Assembly (NCBI GenBank): GCA_013399305.1
Contig: VXAI01000274.1
Coordinates: forward strand, 498,341 to 562,340
From: Rostratula benghalensis
Taxonomy: Eukaryota > Chordata > Aves > Charadriiformes > Rostratulidae
Length of the DNA stretch: 64,000 nt
Direction of reading: 5' to 3'
The notes under the pieces were generated by a model that was not told the DNA's origin, did not search any database, and saw nothing but the letters and a program-made list of their open reading frames with translations. Shown here piece by piece: positions 28,101 to 43,100 of this stretch; the first letter of the stretch is position 1, and every line of letters starts with the position of its first letter. The position numbers were made by a program, and so were the translations under genes.

Positions 28101-31100
28101 ACAATGGAAGAGTAAATCTAGGGATTCAAATTAATATTATTGTTTTAACTAATAGTACTTAGTATGGATAGTCAAAATACCAAGGGAGAATAAGTTGGAG
28201 ATAAAATTATGTCCTTGCTTTGGGCCCCATGCTTCATAACGTCCAGCCTTGATGTCTTAAGTTAGGTAAAAAGGAGAATTTTAAATAATGAATTATGAAA
28301 GCGAAATGCAGGAAAAATGTCCCACGGAAGGGTGGTTTTGCTGCAACAAGATTGCAAATCCACAGGGGGTAATTAAGTAGCAGACTTGTACAGTATGTCA
28401 GATGTCTAGCATCCAAACAAAATCATTTAACATTTACAGCTCAAGATTTAGCTTGCTCATATGCAAGTTTTTGTTGTTTCTTCCAAAAAGAAAAAACACA
28501 CCAAAGGAAATCTTACACTAAAGGAGAAAAATTAGCATTCAGTGCCTTGTAGCTCTTTTAATGGCTGACATAGATTTTTCTTAAACTAAACTATTGTTAG
28601 CCACTATCCAACCTGCATATTAATGAGAAAATGAATGCCTCTCTAAAAATTTCAGCTACAATGTCGCCATAAAAATCAATACATGGCTACGCACCATGAA
28701 TACAGACACAAGCTTGCTTCCAACAGCATGTCTTCATATTCATTATCATAAAGCTAACTGGAGAGAACTTCCACTTCCCCATGTTAAAACTATTTTGCCA
28801 CACTTTCCTGCATACCCAAGGCCATACTTGCAAAGTCACATTACTTTAAATTAATTGTGATAATACCGTATGGCATACAGATCACCTCTAAGAACAGTGC
28901 TTTGCTGGATGGGCAATGTGCTGTGGTGTGATACCTGCTCAACACCGTAGTTGGCACAAATTCATCCAGAGGGTAAAAAGCCATGGCGAGACTTGTGCAG
29001 TGCTGGCAGGAGCTGGTGCAGAAGGGACTGGACAGGGAGGGAACAGCCTTGTGCACTGCAGGGATTGCTGCTCCTGGGGGATGCTACCATGGCAGAGCCC
29101 TTCTCTCAGTCGTCTGCTCCCCTGGTCTATATTTCAGCAGGTAGAAACCTGATCTGGCTCCCACTGAGGACAATAAGGCACTTCTGTTGCACCTGGGGCA
29201 TCCAGACTTTTATCCTTACAGTGTCCCCTGAGCCATCGCTGTCCTATCTCAGTTCATTCTCATTACAGAGAGGAAACACCACTTAGGCAAGAATACCAAT
29301 GCCCCAATTAGTCAGCCAAGAGCCATGCCACCTGGCAGCCCATCCCTCCTGGTGGATGCCCTGTTGTCCCAAGCCAGCCAAAAAGTTATTTTGGATTGAA
29401 TGCTCCATTGCACTGGAGCGATGGCACGTTTGAAATCTCAGCTGAGCTCTCCCACAGGGTAGCCTGCAGCCTTAACATTCCTGTCGTGTGCTTTTATTTA
29501 CAGGTAGCACAAATGGAAGGGAGGAAAAGCAGGTCTCATCATTATTGTGGCTTGATATATGCAAATATATTCAAGACATGTGAGATTACCCACTGTGCAG
29601 AGACACCTGTAGTATTTAGGGACAACGGATGTGTTGAGTTTCTGCTTTAACTGAGAATCTTCTGGCTTATGCTGGTTTATTCCCATTATTAAATCATGCA
29701 TTTTTTTAATTTAATTTTCAAGACTTAACCTTGGGAAATTGCCACTCCATCCTCTTAGCACTTTCTAAGGCAGCCACATAATTTTATGGCTTACGTCTCA
29801 TAAAAGATACTTTATAACCCCTGTTACCCAGCTTGTGGAGCAAAGTCAATGTTTCAGCAAGTGAAGTTACTCTTCTGAGATTTTAAAAGCCACATGATTG
29901 TGGAGTCTTCAGTTTGCTACAATAAGCTGTGCAATTAACAAAACTGGAAATAAAACAGTATCTCTTCCAGGAAAAAAAAAAAAATATTTTTTTTTTTAAA
30001 ATCATGAAGATTCAATTATATCTAATTATCTCAGCTATCATCAGCTAGTATACTTGAATAGCCAAGTATCTTTGATTGTTACAGTGATCAGCAGATACCA
30101 TTAGCAAGTACAAGCACAGCAATCATCTGCAATACATAAAGCATGACCAGCTTAGTATCCTGAATCAAAAACACACATTTATTGATACAGAGCTGACTAA
30201 TGGATTAAATGGAAATATAACCCATTCCTCTAATTGAATATCTGGGACTTAATGTTTTCTCATGCAGCATCAGAAAAATCACAGCTGACAATAAGTGCTA
30301 CTCCTATCTGACCCTTCTGAAATATTTTAGACTTTGAAGGACAAAAAATTAGTAAGTCCGTGGGTAATATTGTATAAATGTATGCATCTATACATCTTCA
30401 GGTCCAATGATGTCTACATGTAACACGTAAATAGATTAATCCTTTTGTCTTTTAGTAGGGAAAGATTTTAAAGGACCCTTCTTGGCCAGAATACAGCTTG
30501 ATATTAGCACTGCTTTTGCAGTGCATCTGTGAAGGAGTCCCATATGTCTGTTCCACAAGAAAGCCAGAACTGCTACAGTAGCAACAGAAATACTCTCCTG
30601 AGAAAGGCAAACCAAAAATCATGGGAGAGAAATCAAAGAATTTCATTGTAGGCTACCTGCTGATTTAAACCTGAAATGCAAAACATTTTTTTTTTAATTA
30701 AAATAATTGTTGCTGTTTTAATATGCAACTTTCTACAGGCTTGGAAGTGGGTTCTAAGTCCTATGTTGCTCTATAGCTGTGAAAGAATTGTTAGATTTTG
30801 GCGATTTCGACAGGAGGTCATCATTACTAAGGTATGTAACAGAGCTTGCGTGTCTGTGTAAGAAAACCTGTTATGTCAACAAGATTTTTTATCTTTTGTA
30901 GATAACTGCTTTGTATTATGACCTCATTTTTCACTCCTAGCTTCAGCAACTCATATCATTACCACGGTTTCAGCCAAGTATTGATTTTAGGTTTTGCATT
31001 TATTCCAATAGCAAATCCATATGAATATTCCATATGGGACCCAATTTGATTAATGAAGTACCAGGCTTACAAGACTACACCACCATAACACAATCCTCTG

Positions 31101-34100
31101 TGCAGAGGTTCCCTCTTTGTACTGAACTGAAAACCGTGTTCCACTGCAGTAAATGCTGGAGATGTGTTTTTTTAGAACTTCAACTTTAGGAGGACACAGC
31201 TTTTACTTTGAAATTTGGAGCCTTCCAAGGAGATGTAGGGTTATAGTGTCATTTAGCATAAATGGCCAAAGCTTCATTAATACCACTGTAATGATTTATC
31301 CCAGTTGTAAACATCTCTGCGTATTAAGGGCCTGTTTAAGTCACAGCCAAATGGATGCTGCGATTGAAGCAGCCAAACCCATACGTTATCCAGCTGGTGA
31401 TCAGAAACAGGCTTATCTTGTGTGAGGGGGAAAAGCATGTCAGATATATCTTGCTGCTGATTTCACAGAGTGGCTGTGAGCTGAGGATCTCAGTGTACTA
31501 TGTATGACATATAAAACTGGCTGCTTAACTGAGATTACCTCTTAATAAAAGTACATTAGAATTGAGCTCACTGGGCTATTTTCTTCCTGCCAAACCAACA
31601 ATAATCCCATACATGCTAATTGTGTCACATGAAAGCAGAAGTGGGCAATTGTTCCGGTCTGGTGAGGAATACTTTTGCATAGACTCCATTAAGATGGAAA
31701 GTTAACAAATTTTTCAGCTGTTACAGCCTTTGCTCTGCCTCCCACACTCAAAAAGCAAGCTGCCCCATGACAGACACTGTAGGAGCTCCCAAGATGTTGG
31801 GCAGCAACAGCCCTGCAACATGCAGTTTAGCCCATAATTTACAATTTACAAATTTACACTTAAAAATTACCATGCATCCCAATTTACATTAACTTGTGCT
31901 TGACCTCAAGTAGAAATGACTGCAAAGTCACCTGTAACTTAATGGAAACAGATTCTTCTGAAGGAAAATGAAGCAGATCTTTCTGTTACTGTTTAGGTGG
32001 TGACACATTCCTCTGGAGTCCTTGAGCTTCATATGAAGAAAAGTGGCTTTAAAATGGGCCCTGGCCAATATATCTTTCTACAGTGCCCATCAATCTCACA
32101 GCTGGAGTGGCACCCTTTCACTCTCACCTCAGCTCCTGAGGAGGACTTCTTCAGTGTTCACATACGGGTCGTCGGGGACTGGACTGGGGCCCTCTTCAAG
32201 GCCTTTGGAGCTGAGGAAAAAACTTTCAAGGAATTGTGGATGTTACCAAGGTTTGAATTGCAAACACTACATTTTAAAATGTTAGTTCTACAGTTTAAAA
32301 TAAATGTTAATGTTTTAACTTTAATTAATTTTGTGTGTGTTCTTTATGGCACAGTATTAAATTGTAGATCTGGATCTACAAATATGCCATTATGCTAAAA
32401 AACCACAAACAAACTCAGTAATGAACCTAGGTCAATGGCTGTCAAGAGCACCCGTAGACTAATACAAGTTTTAAAGTCCCTATCAATATCTGTTGTTATC
32501 ATCTAAATCTCTACCATTTCAATCTACACCTGAAGATACCCAATTTAATAGATTAGTGCTTATGAATTGAATGGAATCGATGCTAGAAGGTACCTGATAG
32601 CTTTATGTCCACCTGCTTATGCTCTGATGACTCCCATGAGTCGCCATCCAAACTTTCAGCTTTCCCATTTTGGTTACTTAGATATTTTGTGGCCCCAGAC
32701 ACTTCTATCTGAACCTTACTTCTTTTCAGTTGTCTCCCTCAACTTTGTCTCTGGTCTCCAAAATCTTCTTACACTTTATAAATGTTATCGGCATTCAAAT
32801 TCTGTACCTGTGGCATCTTAATCCAAGAAAAAGGTTGGTGCTTCATTGTTGTGAGTCAGCAGGGCTGAAGTTAATGGAGCCATCCTGCCTTATACCAGCT
32901 AAGCATCTAACTCTACACATCATGAATTCAAACCACTTAGCTCCTTGCAGGTGTAGTGGAGATTTTCAGCAAAGAAAAGAGCCTGTTGGAGTGTGGTAGG
33001 GCCTGGGACTGAAGGGACTATTTTCCCTCTGGAAAATTGCTTTTGATGAGGGAGTTCTAGTGAAATTCAACAGCAAAAGGCACTTGTTTAATGACATTTA
33101 TATAGCTGAATGGGACTTGGATGACAAAGAGCACTCCCCAAAAAAGCTTATAGACACCACTACAGAAGCACACTGGAAGGTGGGGGTAGAGAAGAAAGTC
33201 TGGTCCAGTCTTTGCATTGTATCAGTTAAGAAATAGAAATGAAAGCTGTGCCTTTGTAAGAGGCAACTGGAATGAGAAGTATGCCGTTTCAGCAGAACGG
33301 GAGCAAAAATTGTCCAATGTGATTGACAGCCAGTGTAAAGAATGAGAAAGAGAAAAATATTATCAAACATTGCTGGCCACAATGCAGGGCTGAAATTAGC
33401 AGCGCTGTCAAATAAAAAGACTCTTCTTTTTAATCTTGTTAGGGTGCCTAATGCCATCATTCAGTTGCTTTCTTGCAATATATTAAAAAGAATTTTTCAA
33501 TAGTTAAGCTAGCAATAAAGCAAAACCCAGGTCTTTTTCACAGGTTTCAATATCTAAGGATAAACACTGAACTGGTGACTATATTAAAAAATAACATAGC
33601 AGAAACTAAGCAGAAGACAGAAGCCATGTAGCAACTGAATGATAAGGTAAGGCTCTAAAAATAAAATACATATATTGTAATGAATAAAAGAAGACAAAAA
33701 TAAAATATGGGAACAGGTATAAAAGACAGATGTGATTGCTGTTCAGTTTGAGAGATAACACCATTAAAAAGACTATGCCCATGAAAATAATCAAGTTCCA
33801 TATTAAGCCTCTTCAGGATTTTGGCTCACTTAATTGCTGTTTTAGTACACTGTACAAAATCTAACCTCTCTCACAGGCAGGAATACTGCCTGATCTTGCT
33901 GATCAGCACACATTTGAATTCTAAAAATAATGCGAAAATCCACTAATGTTCCTTTTCCAAAACTAAATCCTTCCCCTGCCTTCCCAAAAGTATAACCCTT
34001 ATTTCTAATGAAATTATGTAGATGGCTGCAAAAAATACCAACAACCCAAGCCATAGCTAGAAACAGTCTATAGCCCTATTTTCTACTTCTCCCTTGGCAA

Positions 34101-37100
34101 ATGCAAATATAATCTTTTTTTCCACTTTGTTTACCATCTTCCTACATTCCTCCACCCTCTCTAGATCAAATGAATGGGTTGTATAGCTCAGTTTCTCTTT
34201 CTCCACTTTCTCTTCCTGACTTCTCTAACTCTTTGTACTCAGCTAAGCTCTCTTGCTACGTCTGAGCAAGGCGTTCAAACCAATGATGGGATCTCCGTCA
34301 CCTGAGGATTTCGGAGCAGACTGACAAGACAAATCTCTGTAAGAAATGATTCAGAAATAATTGATCCTGTCTCGTAGCATGGAGAAAGATTAAAGAATCT
34401 CTTGAAATTCCCTCCAGACAAGCTTTTTCTCAATCTACTAACAATAATGAGGATTGCTCCCAAGCCCGCATTGAACTACATAAAAAGCTTTCCTGAAAGC
34501 AGTTCTTAGGCAGTCTATATATGTTCTTTAAATTAGCCATGTTTTACAGGAAGTTTTCAGTGCTCAAAAGGTACAAGGCTGGGCAATAATCTGAATAACA
34601 ATACATATTTTTAAAAAATATTATTTTGTTTATTTGACGGGGCCAGAATTTCAAAAATTATCACTGTGTGGCTGTTTCATTGGCTATCACAGTTGCAGAG
34701 TGGAATACTGAAACAAATGCTGAAATAAAAATGAACTATGTGACAAGTGCAGATGAAAGGGCAAATGTTTGCTAGGACTTCAGGTACACTTGAAGAAAGC
34801 AACAGTAGGGTTTGAGATACACCATGTCCCTATATTTGTGTGTACCATTGCTTAGTGATCCCCCTTTCTTTTCCTTTTCATTCTTCTTATGTCCACATCT
34901 TTGTGTTACTTAAGCTGAATTTTAAAGATGATTCATGCACAGAACAATAAAAGATCTGAAACAAGGTAAAAAATATTTTTTCCTAAGGACTGGGTATTAG
35001 TGAAACTCACTTCCAGAGCACTTGTGTTATTTAAAGACAGACTGGACACAACACTCCAAAGTACTGTGTATATTTACATTCCATGTTGCTAAAGGAATTA
35101 ATCTGGTTACTTAATAACCTTTTTCATCTCTAATTTTGACCAAAATGAATGCCTCGACATCAGCAATGTTGATTATAGGAGGCAGTAACATAAGCAAGTG
35201 TTTCTCTTTACAAATTTTGTCTTTGTGTCAGATCCTAAGTACAGTATTATTGCCAAAAGTGTAGTTCTGAAATACTGTTTTTTCAAAAGGAGCTGAGAAA
35301 ATAGTAGTTTGCTTGCATATGATGACCTTTTTCTTGCTTTCTCTTTTCTTCCTTTAACACATATAAAGAACTTTTCAAAATGATTAATATAATTTTTTTC
35401 TCTTTACTTTGACATATACAATACAGAAAATAAAGCTCTAAAACAGGATGCTTTTCCATAATTCATAATTAAATATGCAAATTCCACAGCTAAATTTGGA
35501 CATGCAATTATATGACTAATCACATTTCAGAAAGCCAGAAAATTGCAATTGCATGCTTAAATAGATGGCCAGGCCCCAAACCCACATGGGTGCTCTTGTT
35601 CTCTCATTTCAGAAATAACAGTCACTTTGCTATTAAATGGCAGCCACTGAAAATGGCATGTGTTTGTCAAGGGTAATTTGTGTGCCGGTTTAGATATATT
35701 TTTATTATTTTAACAGAAGTTCCGTGTTGAAAACACATAGCCCAACAGATTTTAACCTTTCTCTCACTTTATATGTTGACTAAATGTCTTGCTGCTGCAG
35801 AGTGGCCGTGGATGGACCATACGGATCTGCAACCACAGAGGTCTTTCACTACCGAGTGAGCGTGTGCATTGCGGCAGGGATCGGAGTCACGCCGTTTGCC
35901 TCTATTTTAAAATCCATTTGGTACAAATGCTGCAACCCTAACACAGTGCTGGCTCTGCAGAAGGTAGGTGGGAAAGTTTATCACTCCATCCAAAAGCTCT
36001 GCCAGGTGGGAGAGGCAATTCAGAGCCAGAGACTCACTTTAACCTGCTCTTGGAAGCAGTCGCTCACTTTCCAGCAGCCTCAGGAGCTGTTGTCGGGGTA
36101 GGGTCTCCCAAATTCACTGTCATTCCTCCAGGAAGAAGGTAGCCCTACGTGCAGTGTTTTTAGTAAAAACTGAAGAATCCAGTTTTCAACAGCAACTGGA
36201 GATAAATGTGGAATGTCTTTCATAGCTAGACAGATAGAGAGCTAGAAGATAAATCTGTCCTCTTTCCTACCAAAAATAAATCCTGCAAGGTCATCTCTGA
36301 CAGAAGTGAAGGGCAGCACTTGCTCTTTGTCCAGCTGCAGGTTTTGTGTCCTGGACCAGAATGCTGCATTCAGACACCATTAGCTGCTTTTCTCACCTTG
36401 CAAAGTCAGGATATCAGCCAGCATAGAAGGAATTTTAAAAAGCATTTAAAACTCTGGACGAGATGCATATATCAAGATGGACATTACTGCCACTTTAATT
36501 ATTTTGTTGAAAAAAAAAAATATATTGTGGTCTGTAAGGCATGGATGGCACGAATTAAGTTAACATTCTCTTAATCTGCTAACCTGTTATACATCTGCTA
36601 AGGATATGTGAGGCAGCACTGGGGGAGGATAGGTGAAGAAGAGATAATGGGTGATGTAGGGTGAGGGACAAGAAGGTTCAGGGGGAAAAAAATCAGCATT
36701 AAATATTCTCTTCCTGATCCATCACGGCAAGTGGTAGCTTACAGACCTTATAGCTTCTTGTAGCTCATTTTCCAATGTAAAAGCTGAATCAGGAACTGTT
36801 CAACATTTCACATTTAAGGACAGATGTTGAAATTGCATTGGAGTGGACAGATCTCTGAGAGGGTCAGTACATATGGAGCTGATTGCGGGACCAAGGGGCT
36901 GATCTTTTTAAATTAAAGAGTGTTAAAACTGGCATCTTAATGACAAGCTGCCACTGAAAAAGCATCTGGGATTTTTGCAACTGAGGAGTTGAGGACAGGT
37001 TCAAATTGCCAGGGGGGATCTTTGAGGCAGAAAAAGCACTGAGAAGGGAGGGAAATAAAAATGAAAAGATCTGCTAGTTGTGAAAAGAGTGTATTTACAA

Positions 37101-40100
37101 ACACTACCACTGTACCAGAATGATCTTTTCCACTGGAAGGAGAGGTACATATATGTATATACATGTTATATAAGTATATTATGTATAGTATATGTATACA
37201 TGCTAATTTGTTACTATTGTTCTTGTTATCTTAAGGAGAAAAGAACAGAATATATCCATGTATTGAGAGTATAGTAGCCTTCAGGGTACCAAAACTTAGG
37301 GAGAATCCTGTGTAGGTGTGCCTACAAAGATAGACTCATGGTGCCTTCTGCCACCTTTTTCTCCTATAGAGTCCAATTTTCCTGAATTTCTGTGAAATAC
37401 AAAACTATCATGATTTCTATACGCCCTGTGTATCCTGGTCTCCTTATTGGTGCAGTGGGAATACCAATGCTTATTTTTCAAAGGTGTTATGAGGCTAAAC
37501 TTCATTGACGTTTGTGAAATATTTTGAAAGCCTGGACGAAAGGTACTGGGGAAGTTCACAGCATTACTTAAAAAATTTAGCAGTCATCTTAGTGAAAACG
37601 ATTAATCTCAGGGTAGCTCCACATTTTTTTTTTCCATTGGTTAAAAGCTTCCACTTGTGGTATAATTACAAATAATTTAATCTTCCTCAAAGTATTCAGC
37701 AGTCTCTTTCTGCCATGATGAGTACCATAGAAATGTCTATTAAGGAAATAAATAAGAGGTTTTTCTTTTTTTAACAACTTCATTTTGATTTGAGTATAGC
37801 TATCATTACGCTTATTGAACTAATATTTCTTAGAGTTGCTCACATACGGTTGAGATATAAATACTCATAGCTTCCATAATGTCTGCAGCTGTATAATTTA
37901 AAAAACCCAGCAAATCAAAAGGAGTACACATTTATCTAATTGATTCTTCACAATTAAATAGCCTTAGAGCCTTCATTTCCCTATCATTTATTGCAATGAG
38001 GAAGGGTGCTACTACTACTTATGGCTGGAAAGTTTCTACTGGCTTTAGTTATGCATAAAATGATCCTTTTTTTCACATTAACAATCTCATTTTTCAGATC
38101 AATTGCTGCTGAAATTGATAAAATTGTACTGATCCATGAGATACTAATATCAGCAAACATTCACTTTCTCTTTTACCCCACATAAGGGCATAGAAAACCT
38201 CCTACTGGGTCTCACCAAAGATCCATCTAGCCCAATATTCTGTCTCCAGCAGTGGCTCTTCATGAATGCCTAAGGAAAAGTGTACAGACTAGAAAATCAT
38301 GCGGTGATTTGTCCTTAGTGGACACTTTCTCATCTTTGAGCAACTTGCAGTTCAGTAACATCTTGATACAAGAGCTGCATTTCTGTGTTTAATATTCCTT
38401 AGTAAACTTTTCTTTCTCAAATTTGTCTAATTGCTTTTTGAACCTATGTAGACCTTTGACAGCCACAGAAAGTTTTGGCAACAAGTTCAGCTACATACAG
38501 TGAGGAAAACAAAACCACCCTCTTCCATTTGCTTTGAGACCGACTGTCCCTGCCTGAGGTAACCTTCTGCTTCAAACTCTACTGTAGCCCACAGTCTTCT
38601 CCTCAAAACATCTTCTCCTGAAGACCTAAAAACCTGTTTTTTTGCTTTCAAATGTAAGCACCTTTCTGAGCTGTGTTTGAGAACAGTTTAGGCCTTTTTC
38701 TTCAAATGTAAGAGTATGAATTTGAGCCTTGTCCTGCATTATACAAAAGGCTGCCCTCTGACACCCTAGCTCTGAGTCCCCTGCATGCCCTGGTCAACAG
38801 GCACAGGTGCATCTTAGTTCTAGTGGCTGAGGAAGTTCTCTGATCTTTTTTGGTATGCCCATGGGTGGTGTGGTATGCTCAGGAGCAGGAATGACTTGAG
38901 TTTTGCAGCAAGGTACCCAGCTGGAGGTGTAAGAGGGTTTTGCAGGGACTAGTCATGTCTAAGAGGGAGTAGCAAGAGTCAGGGATGAAGATGCCTCCCT
39001 GGACATCCCCTGCTTCATCACCCTTGACAACCTGTTGGTGAAAAGCTGGCTTTGCCCAGAGCTGTGGCTCTACCTTTGCCTTCAGGGACCAGGGAGAAAC
39101 AGACAGAGAGTCATCAACAGATACCTATTAATGACTTTCCACATGATGGAAGCTGATTTACAAACTATGTTTCTTTACCTTACAGGAAAGAGGTATTGGA
39201 GCTTTTGCTCCTGTCTGTTGTATAAAATTTGGGATGTAGGAAACAATGATAAATATGCATGCATTGCAAAGGAGAAACAAGCAACTACTCCAAACCCTAC
39301 ATTACAGAACTGATTAATAGCAATACTACATCTAACTCAATTTGCAAAAAGAGCACTTGGAAAATTTAAGACAGTTTACTTGGGCAAGCCATCAAGCTGA
39401 TGAATGTAGTCAACAGGGGTAGGGTGGGTGAAGACTAATGAAACATAAATCTAAACCAGATTTTTAAGGATCCTAAATAATTGCAGTTAGTTAATAGGAT
39501 GAGGCTCGTAAGAAAAAAAGATAGGATTCAGAATAATTGTTCAATTATAGAAATGCACTGATGCTGGCTTTATCCTACAGTTTTAATAAGGATTAATTTT
39601 ATTGTGTATTTATTGTATTTTAATTATACATGTAATATGTGGTGCTATGCTATGGGCAGTCAGTGTAATGAAAGGAAGATTCCTTTGTAAACAGCATTTA
39701 TTTTAACATACTACAGTAGAAGTCCTCTTTGATCTAAGGGAAAAAGAGACCTTTTGGTAAAAAAATCCTTCTTCACTACTTCTTTTCTTTCTAAGATTAT
39801 AATCCTGGCCAAAAAAAGCTTCTTATAATGACAGTCTTTCTTCATTATCAAGCACTCTCCACCTCTAACATGAAAATTAGATGCAGTGTTATGGATACTG
39901 CTTCATCAGAAGCACACCAGGGATGAGTTAGAGGAATTTCTGTGGCTTCAGAAAGCTACACCCTTTACTCAAGAGGATTAAACCAAAGGTGGCTTGACAC
40001 TATTTAGTTGGACTGGCTGTTACCGTGGCGTCTAGGTCTGCAACCAGCTAAAAGCCCTCCTTCCAGATCCATAGCATGACATTCTGGAAAACAGTCCCCC

Positions 40101-43100
40101 ATTTCCAAGACCACATTGTCTCAGCTCATCGTCTGGCATTTCTTCCTCCTTCCCTGAATGTGCTTGGCTCCCAGTCCTGCCTACATGCCCCTAGTTGTTA
40201 CCCTGAGCACAATTCATTATTCATTTAGAAGCACATGCCTCCCCTCCACACCCGTGTACTAAATATACATTTCCATAAAATGAAACTGCTGAAAAGACTT
40301 GAGAAATAAGATGATCAAGTAGAGGCTGGGCAAAGAAATTTCTCACTACAAATCAACAGCCATGGTGTGATACAGACTGACAGCACTCAGTGGCCTGATT
40401 TTTGAGGTGCTGTGGATGTGGAACAAGCAGGGACTTCAGGATTCAGACACACACACACACAAAACCTGCATAAAGGTTAAGGCTATAAATCTTATCTAGT
40501 TTCGGTAATGTAAAATAATGCTGTTGTTGGTCACAAAAATGACATGCTATAAAGTCAGCAGGCTTGCTTTTTTCCTCATAAGCTTTTGTCCTCATTGTTA
40601 ATCAGCAGCAACACCCCATAAAGCAATGAGGTTATATTTAAGGCAAAACATTGAATCAGAAGCGGGAAAAGCAAGCAGCCAAGATGGCTGGTACTAAAGT
40701 TCTGCAGACAGTCCTATTGCTGGGCTGTAAAAATATCCTACTTAACCCTGATCGCTTTAACTCTGCTTCCTGGGATCATACTTCATTTATATTTCTTACA
40801 AAAACCACAGATGGTCCCTTACAGTACACTCAGAGCTAGGAAACATCTCAAATTACTGTTAGTCTCCTTCACCAAATCTCCAGTGAAGCATGGTGTTAGC
40901 ACATTTTTCTTCCACCACCTTACCAGAAGTCTGACAACCTAGTATATTAAATCTTTGGGAAATCTCTTTATAGCTTTCTGATTTCTTATCCGATTTTTCA
41001 CTTCAGAATTGTTTAATATGCATCTTTATCTCATTGTTCCTGTGGAAAAGGGCTACAATTTCCAAATCATCAGAGCTCCGACAACGATTGCCTTGGGGAC
41101 AGACCTTCCAGATTACCTTTGATATTGATGTATAATAAAAGACAAGAGGGGCTGATGAGCACAGCGGGATGGGTTGGAGGAAATTAGGGTATTTTGCAAC
41201 AAAATAAAAAACAAGTTCCAACCATTCCTTTATTATAACCTTATACATTTCCCTCTATGCCATTCCTTTTTCATCCAAAATTGTGGGGTTTTGAGGCTTC
41301 CTCCATGTTTGTGAATTATTTTTTTGGAGACGCTATAAAATAATTACACTCACAATTACATTGCCCACAGAAGGCCACTGGAGCCTGGTGCCCTCTGTTC
41401 AAAAGTAATCATATATTATGCGTCAAGAGCTACAGAATTCAAGTTATAAGAATTGCAATCAGATTTTTCATATAATTGTGGCTCAGGCAGCCATCAGGGT
41501 AGCACCTGGGCAGACACCCAGGGAACTTCAGACTTTCATCCCCTGGCTGGTGCTCCCAGTATAGTCATTGACCCAGTTGGACAAGCTCGAGACAAGAGCT
41601 GGATGGAGAGCTGAAGCCAGGGGACAAGTTGTGTTCCCAGCCCAGAATTTGACTCATTGCTGGAGGAGGTTTCCAGGTGGCAATGTGTTCTGTCCTGAAG
41701 ACTCCCTAAGGCAGCTCCTGCTTTGTGTGTTGATTAAGATTCTGGGAGGGGAATTTCACCAGTTCTGCAGGCAGTTCCTCCTGCAAAAGTGATTAACTTG
41801 TACATAGGTAGGACATTTGTCAATGGTCATCAGAAACTGTTCCTGCAGAAGTGGTCACACGGGAGAGTGTTTTATACATAGTTAATTAGTTAGAAGATGT
41901 TTTGTAGTAGTTAGGCTAAATCACAATAGATGATCACAATAGATCATGCACAGGCTGAAGTGGCCACAACGGTCCCTCGGCCAGCTGGTTATAAGGACTG
42001 AGCAGAGAAAGGGGTTTGAGGAGTCTTGCCTGATCCAGCTGAAGCCTGGGCTCCTGAAATAGAAATTCTCATCATGATATGGACAGGAACTAACCATCAC
42101 AAGATCTGATTTCCTATGCAAGCATCATCCTATGACAAGATCTTAGTAAATTAATATTATTTTTTTTTTAAACAAACTCTCAGTTCTGTTTGTGGCTGAC
42201 TGTGGTAGAGAAGGAATAGACAGAAATAAGAAATGGGAATGATTAAAGGCTGGAAAATTAGCCTATCAGTGACAGATGCCAGGAATGTTTGGTTTACCAT
42301 AGGGAGGTTTGTAGGATGACTTGATCCCAGCTTCTAATTTCTAGCTTAAGAACAGGCTATCCAAACCAGCAGGCAACTAAATCAAGATCCAGCATATGGA
42401 AGATGAAGCTAGAGAAATGTGGATAATAAAAACTGTGTAAATTTTTCATCGAGAGGACGTTTTCAACCAATAGAAAACCGATTATGAGATAACGGTTCAT
42501 TTTACTTATTTGGCAACTTTAAAATTACAGTTTCATGTTTTTCCAGAAATTATATGCTCCAAGTTAAACAAGAAATACATTTAGAAATGAGTGGGGGTAT
42601 TCTGTTAGCCTGTTTTATATAGGGTATCCAATTTGAAGAAATTAACTAACTTTTGACCACATTAATTGTTAACCAATGGCATAATGCCTTGAGAAACAGG
42701 AATTCCTTTCTTCAGGGATGAATTAAACTGAAATTCCACTTTAAACATAACTAAAAATAATACAACTTTTCAAAGAATAACCAAATAGTTTGCAAGAAAG
42801 GCAGGGTTTGGTATTATGTCAAAGCTGAGGTGTGCTGGCAGAGGGAGATGGGAAACTTGTACATTGCCTATCTTCACTAGCACATTAATATATTCACTCA
42901 AGGTTTAAGAAGAGAATGAATTTTTTAAAAGATAGAAACTGTATCATCGAAATGATGTGTAATTTTGTTTAAATTTACAGTGGAGAAGAGAAACACTGTG
43001 TGGTTAACGAGTTGAGCCAATCATTAGGAAGTTTGACAGTTTGCTTCTTGTTAAATGTCTTTACTTTTATCTGACAGGTTTATTTTTACTGGATTTGTCG

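Larger units (their letters stand above)
35964..43077 (+). other. NOX3: NOX3 intron 10 (7114 nt)
   Basis: Carries a TA-rich stretch (37147-37203), a MIR-like SINE (37425-37548), an ancient CR1 relic (38188-38580) and a short AC repeat (40447-40460). A GC-richer block at 41480-42130 might be a degenerate solo LTR, but I found no clear TG...CA ends or target duplication. No other gene. Confidence 0.85.

Noticed and set aside
32840..33005. Possible ancient repeat around GGCTGAAGTTAATGGAGCC
   Set aside because: It faintly recalls an old interspersed repeat, but the match is too short and diverged to claim.
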